Notes under the pieces: model-generated
Told to the model about the DNA's origin: nothing
The model's input: the letters and a program-made list of their open reading frames with translations, nothing else
Database searches by the model: none
Shown here: piece by piece, positions 33,750 to 42,619 of the stretch
How the letters are laid out: the number at the start of each line of letters is the position of its first letter
Numbering within the stretch: position 1 is the stretch's first letter
Assembly (NCBI RefSeq): GCF_020216025.1
Contig: NZ_JAIWNC010000013.1
Coordinates: forward strand, 62,001 to 126,000
DNA from: Jidongwangia harbinensis
Lineage (GTDB): Bacteria; Actinomycetota; Actinomycetes; Mycobacteriales; Micromonosporaceae
Reading direction: 5' to 3'
DNA: 64,000 bases
Position numbers and translations under genes: made by a program

Positions 33750-34900
33750 CCATGGTGGACGAGGCCCTGCTGCGCAGCCTCACCCCCACGGTGATCGCCG
33801 TCCTCGTCCGCCGCGGAGCCGACTTCGCGGCGGCCGAGGACGCCGTGCAGGACGCGCTCATCGAGGCGGTGCGGACGTGGCCGCGGGACCGCCCGCACGA
33901 TCCGCAGGGCTGGCTGATCACCGTGGCGTGGCGCAAGTTCCTCGACGCCGCCCGCGCCGAGGCGTCGCGGCGCCGCCGGGAGGAGTCGGCGCACGCCGAG
34001 ACCGTGCCCGGCCCGGCCGTGGCGGTGGACGACACGCTGCAGCTGTACTTCCTGTGCGCGCATCCGTCGCTGAGTCCCGCCTCGGCGGTCGCGCTCACGC
34101 TGCGCGCGGTCGGCGGCCTGACCACCCGCCAGATCGCGCAGGCCTACCTGGTGCCGGAGGCGACGATGGCGCAGCGGATCAGCCGGGCCAAGCGGACCGT
34201 CGCCGGGGTCCGGCTCAACCGGCCCGGTGACCTCGCCACCGTGCTGCGGGTGCTCTACCTGGTCTTCAACGAGGGCTATTCCGGCGAGGTCGACCTGGCC
34301 GCCGAGGCGATCCGCCTCGCCCGCCAGGTGGCCGCCCTGAGCCGGCACGAGGAGGCGGCGGGCCTGCTGGCGCTGATGCTGCTGCACCACGCCCGCCGCC
34401 CGGCACGGACCCGCCCCGACGGCAGCCTGGTGCCGCTCGCCGAGCAGGACCGCGGCCGGTGGGACACCCGCCTGATCGCCGAGGGCGTCGACGTGCTGCA
34501 GGCCGCGCTGGCCCGCGACCGGCTGGGCGAGTTCCAGGCGCAGGCGGCCGTCGCCGCGCTGCACGCGGACGCCCGCACGGCCGCCGAGACGGACTGGGTG
34601 CAGATCGTCGAGTGGTACGACGAACTTCTACGCCTCACCGGCAGCCCGGTGGCCCGCCTCAACCGGGCCGTCGCGGTCGGCGAGGCGGACGGCCCGCGCG
34701 CCGGTCTGGCCGCCCTGGCCGCGCTCGACCCGGCCCTGCCCCGCTACGCCGCCGCCGAGGCGTACCTGCACGAACGCGACGGTGATCCGGTGACCGCGGC
34801 CCGGCGGTACGCCGACGCCGCCCGGGCCGCGTCCAATCTGGCCGAGCGCGACCACCTCACCCGGCAGGCCGCCCGGCTCAACGCCCAGCTCCGCGACTGA
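33746..34900 (+). CDS. ECF42 family RNA polymerase sigma factor with TPR-like C-terminal extension
   Basis: A 384-residue sigma factor. Region 2 is at about 5-75 (VIAVLVRRGADFAAAEDAVQDALIEAVRTWP, PQGWLITVAWRKFLDAARAEASRRRREE). Region 4 is at about 115-165 (LTLRAVGGLTTRQIAQAYLVPEATMAQRISRAKRTV). The remaining 200 residues form the helical, TPR/DUF6596-like extension (EGYSGEVDLAAEAIRLAR, VARLNRAVAVGEADGP, ARRYADAARAASNLAERDHL). This extension and the coupled DGPF gene define ECF42. In that group the extension is thought to be required for activity, instead of an anti-sigma factor. Confidence 0.92.
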   Translation: MTMVDEALLRSLTPTVIAVLVRRGADFAAAEDAVQDALIEAVRTWPRDRPHDPQGWLITVAWRKFLDAARAEASRRRREESAHAETVPGPAVAVDDTLQLYFLCAHPSLSPASAVALTLRAVGGLTTRQIAQAYLVPEATMAQRISRAKRTVAGVRLNRPGDLATVLRVLYLVFNEGYSGEVDLAAEAIRLARQVAALSRHEEAAGLLALMLLHHARRPARTRPDGSLVPLAEQDRGRWDTRLIAEGVDVLQAALARDRLGEFQAQAAVAALHADARTAAETDWVQIVEWYDELLRLTGSPVARLNRAVAVGEADGPRAGLAALAALDPALPRYAAAEAYLHERDGDPVTAARRYADAARAASNLAERDHLTRQAARLNAQLRD

Positions 34901-34908
34901 CCCCCGGT

Positions 34909-34934
34909 TACACCATAACCGTCATTATGGTGTA
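34909..34934. terminator. 26-bp perfect dyad between convergent genes (terminator or Xer-like site)
   Basis: TACACCATAA, centre CCGTCA, TTATGGTGTA: perfect 10-bp arms with a 6-bp centre. A T-rich run (GTTTTT, 34939-34944) follows 5 bp later, so on the + strand it could end the sigma-factor transcript. The AT-rich arms and CATAA-N6-TTATG layout also match Xer core geometry (see findings). The rest of 34935-35049 is AT-rich and without a gene. Confidence 0.55.
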
Positions 34935-35049
34935 CCCCGTTTTTCGGCGTCTGAGCGGATTATCAGATTACCGTTAACAGCAATACGCTAATTCCGTCCT
35001 CCACGGCTGCGTCCCGGGCCCGGTCGGTCGGGCCCGGGACGCGCGGGCG

Positions 35050-36471
35050 CTACGCGGGTGCGGCGCAGACCTTCCCGGCCGGTGGCGGCGTGCCGGTGAG
35101 CAGGTACCGGTCGATCGCCTCGCCGGCGCAGGGGTTGGTGCCGTAGGCGACGTGACCGGTGCCGCGGACGGTCAGCAACCGGCCCGACGACAGGTTCCGC
35201 GCCGCGGACACCGCCCAGTCGTACGGGGTGGCGGTGTCGCGGGTGGTGCCGACGACCAGGATCGGCGCGGCGCCGCGGGCGGTGATCCGGTGCGGCCGGT
35301 AGGTCGGCGGTACCGGCCATTCGGTGCAGACCACGCTGCCGGTCATCAGGCGGCCGAACAGCGGGTACCGGGCGGCGGCCGCCCTGGTGTCCGCGGCGAT
35401 CCGTGCCGCGCTGCGGTGGTCGGGCAGGTCCAGGCAGTTCACCGCGTGGTTGGCCACGTCGCTGCCGGACTCGCCGTTGGGCTGGTACACCCCGGCGCGG
35501 AGTTCACCGAGCAGTTCGTCGAGCGAGCCCCAGGTTCCGGGCTGCCGCAGGATGTTCGGCAGCAGGCCGTTGAGCTGTACGTCGGCGCGCAGCAGCGGCG
35601 CCAGCCAGGCCCGGGCCTGCGCCACGGTCAGGTCGCCCAGCGGGCAGCCGCTGCGGTTGCCGCAGTCGGCGTGGTAGTCGGTGAACGCCTGCTCGGCGGC
35701 GCGGGTCTGGCCGCGGAAGAAGTCGGCCTCGTCGCTGGCCGGGTCGACCGCGGAGTCCAGCACCATCCGGCCGACCCGGTGCGGGAACAGGTCGGCGTAG
35801 AACAGGCCGATGCGGGTGCCGTAGGAGAAGCCGGCGTAGTGCAGCTTCGGCTCGTGCCACAGCTCGCGCAGCCGGTCCAGGTCGCGGGCGGTGCTGAGCG
35901 TGTCGACGTGGTCGAACACCGGCCCGGACTGCCGTCGGCAGTCCCGGGCCCAGGTCGCCGCGGCGCGTTCGTAGCGCACCCGTTCGGCGACCGAGTCGGG
36001 GACGTCCAGCGCGGCGAATGCGGCGTCGGCGCCGTCCGGGCAGCTCACCGGCGCGGACGCGCCGATCCCGCGCGGGTCCCAGGAGACGATGTCGTACCCG
36101 GCGCGGACCGCGGCGCCGAACCTGCGGGCCAGGCCGGGCAGGTTCCGCACGCCGGACACGCCGGGCCCGCCGGGGTTGGTGAACACCACGCCGCGCCGTT
36201 CGCCGGTGGCGCGCAGCATCGCCACCTTCAGCGTCAGGGTGCGGCCGCCGGGCTTCGCCCAGTCCACCGGCACGGTGACCGTGGTGCATTCCAGCGGCGT
36301 GTCGCCGGCCGGGCACGGCTGCCAGCGCAGCGCCGCCGCGGGCACGGCCGGCCGGTCCTGCGGGGTGGTCGCCGCCCACGCCGCCGGCAGTGTCACGGCT
36401 AGCGCCAGCGCCAGCCCGGCCGCGAACAGCGGCGCCCGTCCGCGCCGTCCGGATACCTGTTTGTCCGCCAT
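35050..36471 (-). CDS. secreted alpha/beta hydrolase, tripeptidyl aminopeptidase-like
   Basis: A 473-residue exported protein. The signal peptide is at about 1-33 (RRGRAPLFAAGLALALAVTLPAAWA). The oxyanion region is NPGGPGVSG, the nucleophile elbow GFSYGT (Ser), the acid probably in TTRDTATPYDWA, and the His in GTGHVAYG. Paired cysteines (for example CPAGDTPLEC and CGNRSGC) suggest disulfides. This is the SlpD/SlpE and tripeptidyl-aminopeptidase type of Streptomyces; it should trim N-terminal peptides outside the cell. The ATG at 36471 has GAGGGAG upstream. No upstream partner gene on the same strand. Confidence 0.9.
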   Translation of the reverse strand: MADKQVSGRRGRAPLFAAGLALALAVTLPAAWAATTPQDRPAVPAAALRWQPCPAGDTPLECTTVTVPVDWAKPGGRTLTLKVAMLRATGERRGVVFTNPGGPGVSGVRNLPGLARRFGAAVRAGYDIVSWDPRGIGASAPVSCPDGADAAFAALDVPDSVAERVRYERAAATWARDCRRQSGPVFDHVDTLSTARDLDRLRELWHEPKLHYAGFSYGTRIGLFYADLFPHRVGRMVLDSAVDPASDEADFFRGQTRAAEQAFTDYHADCGNRSGCPLGDLTVAQARAWLAPLLRADVQLNGLLPNILRQPGTWGSLDELLGELRAGVYQPNGESGSDVANHAVNCLDLPDHRSAARIAADTRAAAARYPLFGRLMTGSVVCTEWPVPPTYRPHRITARGAAPILVVGTTRDTATPYDWAVSAARNLSSGRLLTVRGTGHVAYGTNPCAGEAIDRYLLTGTPPPAGKVCAAPA

Positions 36472-36549
36472 CAGTGGCTCCCTCGATCGACTGCCTAGAG
36501 CCTTCCGGCGCGGCGGTACGACCAGAACCCGGTCACCAGGCGTATCCGG

Positions 36550-36567
36550 GGTAGGGCTGCCCCTACC
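36550..36567. promoter_or_regulatory. 18-bp dyad in divergent intergenic region
   Basis: GGTAGGG, CTGC, CCCTACC: perfect 7-bp arms, 79 bp before the peptidase start and 167 bp before the glycosyltransferase start. It is a candidate operator. The remainder of 36472-36733 shows no gene. Confidence 0.55.
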
Positions 36568-36733
36568 GGTGCACGGTGTGCCCGGGTGGCCACACGCTCC
36601 GTGCGGGAACGAGCCGAAGATCGTCGGTGGACGGGCCGTTCGGGGCATCCCCGCCCGACCACCTCGCCGTTACGGTGTGTAGTCGTTACTCCGATGAGGG
36701 CGCCGTGCAGCACCGTTGGTCAGGAGCTTCTGT

Positions 36734-37693
36734 GTGAACATCACCCCGGACACCGCCGTCAGCATCGTCATTCCCACCCACAGTGAGCTGCGGTGGGAGT
36801 CGCTGTCCCGGACCGTCGCGTCCGCCCGGGCGCAACAGCGGGCCGCGACCGAGATCATCGTGGTGGTCGACCACAATCCGGCGCTGTACCGGCGGGCGCT
36901 GCGGGAGCTGACCGGTGTCACGGTGCTGGAGAACGTCTACGCCCGCGGCGCGTCGGGTACCCGCAACACCGGGGCGTTCCAGACCCGTACCCCGTTGATC
37001 GCGTTCCTGGACGACGACACGGTGGCCGATCCGGGCTGGCTGGGCCATCTGATCGCGCCGTTGACCGACCCGGCCGTGGTCGGCGCCGGCGGCGGCATCG
37101 CCCCGGCCTGGGAAGGCGACCGACCGCGGTGGCTGCCCGACGAGCTGCTCTGGACCGTCGGGGTCTCCTACACCGGTATGCCCACGTCCACCGCGGTGAT
37201 CCGCAACGTGTGGTCGGCCAGCATGATCGTGCGCCGCGACGTCTTCGTGGCCGTGGGCGGATTCCGGATCGGCTTCGGCAAGCTCGGCGAACAGAACCGG
37301 CCCGAGGACACCGAGCTGTGCCTGCGAATGAGCGCGGCGAGCGGCGGTCACTGGATGTACGTACCCGCGGCGATCATCGACCACGACGTGCCCCACGGCC
37401 GCAGCACCTTCCGGTTCCTGATGCGCCGCTGCTACGCCGAGGGCCGCGGCAAGGTCCAGATGGCCGGACTCCTTCCCCGCACCCAGAAGCTCGGCGCCGA
37501 ACGCGACTACGTCCGCCGGGTCCTCCCGCGAGCCGTGGCCCGCAACCTGCTCGCCGCCAGCCACGGACGCGGCATGTTCCACGCTCTGCGCGCCGCCACC
37601 GTCGTCGCGGCGGTGGCCGCCGCCGGGCTCGGCGGCGGCGTCGAGACCATCGCCGCGCTGTTCGAGACCAACCTGCACGACACCACCAGCTGA
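36734..37693 (+). CDS. family 2 glycosyltransferase
   Basis: A 319-residue GT-A fold enzyme. VSIVIPTHSE is the first strand, VVVDHNP the second, ENVYARGASGTRNTGA the nucleotide-sugar region, FLDDDTVADPGW the DXD metal site, and QNRPEDTELCLRM the acceptor-side ED motif. A C-terminal stretch (about 285-310, AATVVAAVAAAGLGGGVETIAALF) may contact the membrane. It is similar in plan to polysaccharide-chain transferases; the product is unknown. The GTG start at 36734 is preceded by CAGGAG. The upstream ATG at 36716 would add only unconserved residues. Confidence 0.85.
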   Translation: MNITPDTAVSIVIPTHSELRWESLSRTVASARAQQRAATEIIVVVDHNPALYRRALRELTGVTVLENVYARGASGTRNTGAFQTRTPLIAFLDDDTVADPGWLGHLIAPLTDPAVVGAGGGIAPAWEGDRPRWLPDELLWTVGVSYTGMPTSTAVIRNVWSASMIVRRDVFVAVGGFRIGFGKLGEQNRPEDTELCLRMSAASGGHWMYVPAAIIDHDVPHGRSTFRFLMRRCYAEGRGKVQMAGLLPRTQKLGAERDYVRRVLPRAVARNLLAASHGRGMFHALRAATVVAAVAAAGLGGGVETIAALFETNLHDTTS

Positions 37694-37720
37694 GCCGGGG
37701 TCGCCGGCCGGACCTGCGCG

Positions 37721-37750
37721 GCGCTCAGGTACAGGGCGCTCAGGTACAGG
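37721..37750. repeat. perfect 15-bp tandem duplication over a stop codon
   Basis: GCGCTCAGGTACAGG occurs at 37721-37735 and 37736-37750. The second copy includes the stop codon of the hybrid kinase gene (37740-37742), so the duplication recreates the gene's last codons just beyond its end. It is probably replication slippage. Confidence 0.9.
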
Positions 37751-39710
37751 GGAGGCGGACCGTGACGGTGGTGCCCTGCGGCCGGCGCGGCTGCAGGGTG
37801 ATCGTGCCGTGGTGGCGGTCCACCACCACCCGGCACAGCGCCAGGCCGAGCCCGGAGCCGGTGGTGCCGCCGTGCCGGGCGCCGGCCGAGCGGTAGAGGC
37901 GCCGGAACACCAGCTCGCGTTCCTCGGCGGGGACGCCCATGCCGGTGTCCGCGACGGTCAGCACGGCGCAGCCGTTCGCGGTCTCCAGCTCGACGGTGAC
38001 CGTGCCCCCGCCGGGGCTGTAACCGACGGCGTTGCGCAGCACGTGGTCGGCGACCTGGCGGAGCCGGTCCGCGTCGCCGATCACGGTGGGCCGGTCCGGC
38101 AGCCGGACCTCGACGGTGACCGGCGACGGCGGGAGCGCGTCCACCGCCGCGCGGACCACGCCGGCCAGGTCCACCGGATCGGTGGCCATCGTGGCGTGCC
38201 CGGACTCCAGGGCGGCGAGGTCGAGCAGGTCGTCGACCAGGCCACGCAGCCGGGTGTTGTTGCGGATCACCACGTCGAGCAGGTCGCGTACCTCGCCGAG
38301 CGGGGTGTCGTCGGGCGACTCGGCGATCAGGTCGGCGTAGGTGCTGATCGACGTGAGCGGGGTCCGCAGGTCGTGCCCGGCCAGGGCGATGTACTCGTCG
38401 GTGCTGGCCGCCAGGTGCAGCGCCAGTTCCTCGGCGCGCCGGTTCTCCAGGTAGGCGCCCAGGTTGCCGGCGATCCCGCTGAGCAGCACGGCCAGTCCGG
38501 GGTCGGCCTCCTGGCGTTCGGCGGCGAAGAACGTCATCACCCCGGTGATGGTGTCCCCGCTGCGCAGCGGCACCGCGCCGGCCGCCCGGTGGGTGGTGGC
38601 GGCGGCCACCTGGGGCAGGATCGGGGCGTCGTCGTCCTGGATGTCCGGCACCCAGACCAGTTCGCCGCGTTCCCAGGCCAGCCCGGCCAGGCCGACGCCG
38701 CGAGCGAAGCTGTCCGGGATCGGCAACGGCGTCTCCCCGGGCGCGGTGTACGTGCCGGCCGGGCGCAGCCGGTCGGTGACCGGGTCGACCAGCCACAGCC
38801 GCACGTACGGCCAGCGCAGCGAGGTGGCGACGGCCCGCATGACCTGCCCGCCGACGCTGGTGGTGTCCGGGGTCGCGGCCAGGATCCGCAGCACCTCGCT
38901 CAGGCAGTCCTGGTACCGCCGGGCGCAGTGCTGCGCGGTGACATCGTGCACGGCGGCGACCGCGCCGGCCACCGTGCGGGTCCGCGGGTCCCGCACCGCC
39001 CGGGCGTTGATCTCGAACCAGCGGTGGCGGTGCTGCGGGTCGTCCACGCGCACCTGCGCGCCGCGGACGTCGGCACCGGCCAGGGCCCGCGTCAGCGGCA
39101 ACTGGTCGGCCGGCAGCGGGGTGCCGTCGTGGTCGCACAGGGTGAAGCCGTCCGGCCAGGTGATCGGCAGCACGGCGCCGAGGTGGTCGCCGATGAACGT
39201 CTGCAGGGTGCGGTTGAACACCACCAGCCGGCCGTTCGCGTCGCAGGCCGCCACCCCGGTGTCCAGGCTCTGCACCAGCGCATCCAGGAACTCCGGGCAG
39301 GCGCGCAGGTCCGCCCCGGGCCCGGACGGCGCCGGTCCGGCCGGGTCGCCCGCGTCCAGGCCGGCCCGCACCGCCGCGGCGAGCTCGGCCAGGGTGAACG
39401 GCTTGGACACCACGACCGCCACGCCGGCCGAGCTGAACATCGGGTCGGCCGGTGACAGGTAGCCGGTGACCAGGACGATCGGGATGCCGGCCAGATCCGG
39501 GTCGGCGCGCAGCCGTTCGCACATCTCCAGGCCGTCCATGTGCGGCATGTCCACGTCCGCGATGACCAGGTCGGGCCGGTGCCGGCGGACCGCGTCCAGC
39601 CCGGCCCGGCCGTCGGCCACCACGATCACGTGGTGGCCGGCGCGGCGCACCGCCGCGCCGATGACGTGCTGGTGTTCGACGTTGTCCTCGGCCACGACCA
39701 CGGTTGCCAT
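37740..39710 (-). CDS. hybrid histidine kinase: receiver, PAS, GAF, HisKA, HATPase
   Basis: A 656-residue cytoplasmic protein. The N-terminal receiver (about 1-120) has the Asp in LVIADVDMPHMDG and the Lys in VVSKPF. A PAS domain (about 140-260, including LDTGVAACDANGRLVVFNRT) and a GAF domain (about 275-420) follow. HisKA has its phospho-His in GHDLRTPLTSI, and the ATPase shows NAVGYSPGG, VADTGMGVP and GTTGSGLGLAL. There is no membrane segment, so it senses an internal cue. The receiver at the N-terminus is unusual for a kinase and suggests it is fed by another kinase. Start ATG at 39710; no cognate regulator gene adjoins. Confidence 0.9.
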   Translation of the reverse strand: MATVVVAEDNVEHQHVIGAAVRRAGHHVIVVADGRAGLDAVRRHRPDLVIADVDMPHMDGLEMCERLRADPDLAGIPIVLVTGYLSPADPMFSSAGVAVVVSKPFTLAELAAAVRAGLDAGDPAGPAPSGPGADLRACPEFLDALVQSLDTGVAACDANGRLVVFNRTLQTFIGDHLGAVLPITWPDGFTLCDHDGTPLPADQLPLTRALAGADVRGAQVRVDDPQHRHRWFEINARAVRDPRTRTVAGAVAAVHDVTAQHCARRYQDCLSEVLRILAATPDTTSVGGQVMRAVATSLRWPYVRLWLVDPVTDRLRPAGTYTAPGETPLPIPDSFARGVGLAGLAWERGELVWVPDIQDDDAPILPQVAAATTHRAAGAVPLRSGDTITGVMTFFAAERQEADPGLAVLLSGIAGNLGAYLENRRAEELALHLAASTDEYIALAGHDLRTPLTSISTYADLIAESPDDTPLGEVRDLLDVVIRNNTRLRGLVDDLLDLAALESGHATMATDPVDLAGVVRAAVDALPPSPVTVEVRLPDRPTVIGDADRLRQVADHVLRNAVGYSPGGGTVTVELETANGCAVLTVADTGMGVPAEERELVFRRLYRSAGARHGGTTGSGLGLALCRVVVDRHHGTITLQPRRPQGTTVTVRLPCT

Positions 39711-39825
39711 GCGCCCACTGTAAATGGACATATCGGACGTACGGGGGTGTGACGCGCGGTGTCGCCACCGGATCAGGCGCAAGCTGACACCACAGCCATC
39801 ACCGGACGACGTTAGGACCTCGACG

Positions 39826-41364
39826 ATGAGACGTCTGCTCGTACCCCTGATGTCCCTGCTCCTGATCGCCGGCGGCCCGGCCGCCGCACCCGCCGCACCC
39901 GCCGCCCCGGCGCTGGCCGGCTACGCCCGCGACACCTGGCGGTCGATGGCGGCGATGACCGACCCCCGCACCGGACTGATCGCCGACTCCGTCCGCGGCG
40001 ACCTCACCGAACCGTCCGCCTACACCTCACCCACCAACATCGGCGGCTACCTGTGGTCCGCCGTCGCCGCCCGCGACCTCGGCGTCATCTCCCGCACCGA
40101 GGCCCGCACCCGGGTGGCGCGGACGCTGCGCACCCTGGCCACCCTCGACCGGCACGCACCCTCCGGCATGTACTACAACTGGTACGACCCGCGCGACGGC
40201 ACCGTCGTCACCGTGTGGCCCGAGGACGGCGCCGCCGTCACCCCGTTCCTGTCCAGCGTCGACAACGGCTGGCTCGCCGCCGGGCTGCGGGTGGTCCGCG
40301 GCGCCATGCCGGACCTGCGCGCCGCGGCCGACGCCCTGCTGACCCCGATGAACTTCGGATTCTTCTTCAACCCCGCCGCCACCAGCCCGATCGGCACCCG
40401 CGGCCTGATCCGCGGCGGCTTCTGGGACACCGCACCACCGGGCGGCTGCACGGTGCCGCACCGCGGGGTCTGGTTCACCTGCAACCACTACGACATCACC
40501 GTCACCGAACCGCGGATCGCCACCTACCTCGGCATCGCCGCCGGGCAGATCCCGCCGACCGCGTACTTCGACACCATGCGGACCCTGCCGGACACCTGCG
40601 ACTACGCCTGGCAGGAGATGCGGCCACGCGGCCACCACACCACCCACCTCGGCCGCGACGTGTACGAGGGCTCCTACCGCTACCGCGGCATCACGTTCGT
40701 GCCGAGCTGGGGCGGCGACATGTTCGAAGCCCTGATGCCGGACCTGTTCGTGCCCGAAGCGCAGTGGGGACCACGCTCCTGGGGCCGCAACCACCCCGCC
40801 ACCGTGGCCGCCCAGATCGAACACGGACTGCACGACGCCGGATACGGCTACTGGGGATTCTCGCCGGCCTCCGACCCGGCCGGCGGATACGCCGTGTACG
40901 GCGTCGACGCGATGGGCATGGACGCCGACGGCTACCCGTCGGACACCCGGCAGAGCCGCTACGACGCCGGATTCGGCTCCTGCCGCCCACCCGGCCCCGC
41001 GCCCGACTACGGCGACGGCGTGGTCACCCCGCACGCGGCGTTCCTCGCCCTGCCGTACGCGAAAGGCCCGGCACTGGCCAACCTGGCCCGGCTGCGCACC
41101 GGCTTCGCCGCCTACGGCCCCGGCGGCTTCTACGACGCGGTCAACGTCGGCACCGGCGCGGTCGCCACCCGCTACCTCTCCCTGGACCAGGCGATGATCC
41201 TCGGCGCGATCGGCAACCACCTCGCCCGCGACGTCCTCAAACGGGCCTTCGTCACCCCCGACCTGGAACGCGCCCTGCGCCCCCTGCTCGCCCGGGAGAC
41301 GTTCCACGTGCCCGCACACCAGCCGCTGCCGCAGCTGCGCACTCAACCGGCCCGCACGCCCTGA
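39826..41364 (+). CDS. secreted DUF3131/glucoamylase-like protein
   Basis: A 512-residue exported protein. The signal peptide is at 1-30 (RRLLVPLMSLLLIAGGPAAA). The body matches DUF3131: DTWRSMAAMTDPRTGLIADS, TSPTNIGGYLWSAVAARDLGVIS, GMYYNWYDPRDG, SSVDNGWLAAGLRVV and EGSYRYRGITFVPSWGGDMFEALMP. It has an alpha/alpha-toroid-like pattern as in GH144/GH162-type glucanases. It is probably an extracellular beta-glucan-active enzyme. The ATG at 39826 follows TTAGGACC. The 3' end overlaps the convergent protease gene by 22 bp. Confidence 0.85.
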   Translation: MRRLLVPLMSLLLIAGGPAAAPAAPAAPALAGYARDTWRSMAAMTDPRTGLIADSVRGDLTEPSAYTSPTNIGGYLWSAVAARDLGVISRTEARTRVARTLRTLATLDRHAPSGMYYNWYDPRDGTVVTVWPEDGAAVTPFLSSVDNGWLAAGLRVVRGAMPDLRAAADALLTPMNFGFFFNPAATSPIGTRGLIRGGFWDTAPPGGCTVPHRGVWFTCNHYDITVTEPRIATYLGIAAGQIPPTAYFDTMRTLPDTCDYAWQEMRPRGHHTTHLGRDVYEGSYRYRGITFVPSWGGDMFEALMPDLFVPEAQWGPRSWGRNHPATVAAQIEHGLHDAGYGYWGFSPASDPAGGYAVYGVDAMGMDADGYPSDTRQSRYDAGFGSCRPPGPAPDYGDGVVTPHAAFLALPYAKGPALANLARLRTGFAAYGPGGFYDAVNVGTGAVATRYLSLDQAMILGAIGNHLARDVLKRAFVTPDLERALRPLLARETFHVPAHQPLPQLRTQPARTP

Positions 41365-42551
41365 CCCGCCGCCCGCCAGCCCCGCCGCCGTCCCCCGCGC
41401 CACACCCCGGCCACCACCACCGCCAGCACCATCCCCGCCACCCCGCCGCCGGCCAGCAGCAACGCCCGCCGCTGCGCCGCGTCCCGCCGCGCCCGCACCG
41501 CCACCGCCGCCGGATCGTCGGTGAACACCACCGCCGGCTCCGGCGACCGCTCCCGCAACGGACCCAACGTCTCGGTCAGCGCCCGGTACGGATTCACCAC
41601 CCCGAACCCGTACTCCGCGCTGCGGCCACCACCCGGCGCCGGATCCGCCGTCGCGAACAACCGCCGCGCCACCTGCTCCGGCGTCGCCCGCGGGAAACGT
41701 TCCCGCACCAGCGCCGCCGCCCCCGCCACGAACGGCGCCGCGTAACTCGTCCCGTCCACCGGCCGGTGTCCCGACCCCGGCGCCGCCACGGTCACCCCGG
41801 CACCCGGCGCGACCAGATCCACATACCGACCACGCTGGGAGAACTCCGACCGGGTGCCGTCCGCGGCGACCGCGCCCACCCCGATCACCCCCGGATACGC
41901 CGCCGGGTACGGCGTCGGATTGCCCTCGCCCGCCCGGTTACCCACCGCCGCCACGACCACCACCCCGGCCGCCACCGCCCGCGCCACCGCCCGCCGCACC
42001 CCGGCGTCGTCCGCCGTCATCGCCAACGAGAGGTTGATCACCTGAGCGTCCCCGCCCGCCGGATCCGCCGCCCACACGATGGCCCGCGCGAAGTCCGCCG
42101 CCGACCCCTGCGCGCCGACCGCCTCGCCGTCGATCTGCTCCTGCTCACTGATCCGCACCGGCACGATCGTCGCCCCCGGCGCCAGCCCCTGGAACCCGGT
42201 ACCGTCCACCGCCGCCGCGGCGATCACACTCGCCACCCCGGTGCCGTGCCCCACACAGTCCTCCCGGCCGCCCGGACCGCCCCGCAGGAAGTCCCGGCCC
42301 GCCGCCACCCGGCCCCGCAGCTGCGGATGCGCCGCGTCCACACCGGAATCCACCACCGCCACCCGGACCCCGGCACCGGTCGCCAGCGCGGCCAGCGACG
42401 GCACGTCGAACCGCCGCACCTCCGCCGGCACCGCGGTCCGCACCGCGGCCGGCGCCGGCGGCCGGTCACACCGCGCCACCCGCGCCTGCGCCGGCACCGC
42501 CGGACCCAGCACCGCCAGCACCGCCACCGCCGCGGCCGCACGCACCGCCAT
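41343..42551 (-). CDS. mycosin-like subtilisin family serine protease (S8)
   Basis: A 402-residue membrane-anchored protease. The signal peptide is at about 1-24 (AAAAVAVLAVLGPAVPAQA). The catalytic triad is VAVVDSGVD (Asp), GHGTGVASVI (His) and GTSYAAPFVAG (Ser). Paired cysteines occur early (RCDRPP, EDCVGHG). A C-terminal transmembrane helix (LLLAGGGVAGMVLAVVVAGV) and a basic tail anchor it. This is the mycosin (MycP) architecture of type VII secretion systems, but no ESX genes are in the window. ATG at 42551; the Shine-Dalgarno-like GGGGGG is inside a hairpin (42557-42580). Confidence 0.88.
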   Translation of the reverse strand: MAVRAAAAVAVLAVLGPAVPAQARVARCDRPPAPAAVRTAVPAEVRRFDVPSLAALATGAGVRVAVVDSGVDAAHPQLRGRVAAGRDFLRGGPGGREDCVGHGTGVASVIAAAAVDGTGFQGLAPGATIVPVRISEQEQIDGEAVGAQGSAADFARAIVWAADPAGGDAQVINLSLAMTADDAGVRRAVARAVAAGVVVVAAVGNRAGEGNPTPYPAAYPGVIGVGAVAADGTRSEFSQRGRYVDLVAPGAGVTVAAPGSGHRPVDGTSYAAPFVAGAAALVRERFPRATPEQVARRLFATADPAPGGGRSAEYGFGVVNPYRALTETLGPLRERSPEPAVVFTDDPAAVAVRARRDAAQRRALLLAGGGVAGMVLAVVVAGVWRGGRRRGWRAAGQGVRAG

Positions 42552-42556
42552 CACAC

Positions 42557-42580
42557 CCCCCGGGTCGACGAACCCGGGGG
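42557..42580 (-). promoter_or_regulatory. hairpin burying the ribosome-binding site of the mycosin-like gene
   Basis: Read on the - strand: CCCCCGGGT, loop TCGTCG, ACCCGGGGG, then GTGTG and the ATG. The 9-bp perfect stem includes the G-run that would serve as Shine-Dalgarno. It may hold translation low, or it may be a terminator-like structure on the + strand ahead of the riboswitch. Confidence 0.6.
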
Positions 42581-42619
42581 ATGCTACTCAACACGCCAGG
42601 CCGCGATTGCCCCGCGCGC

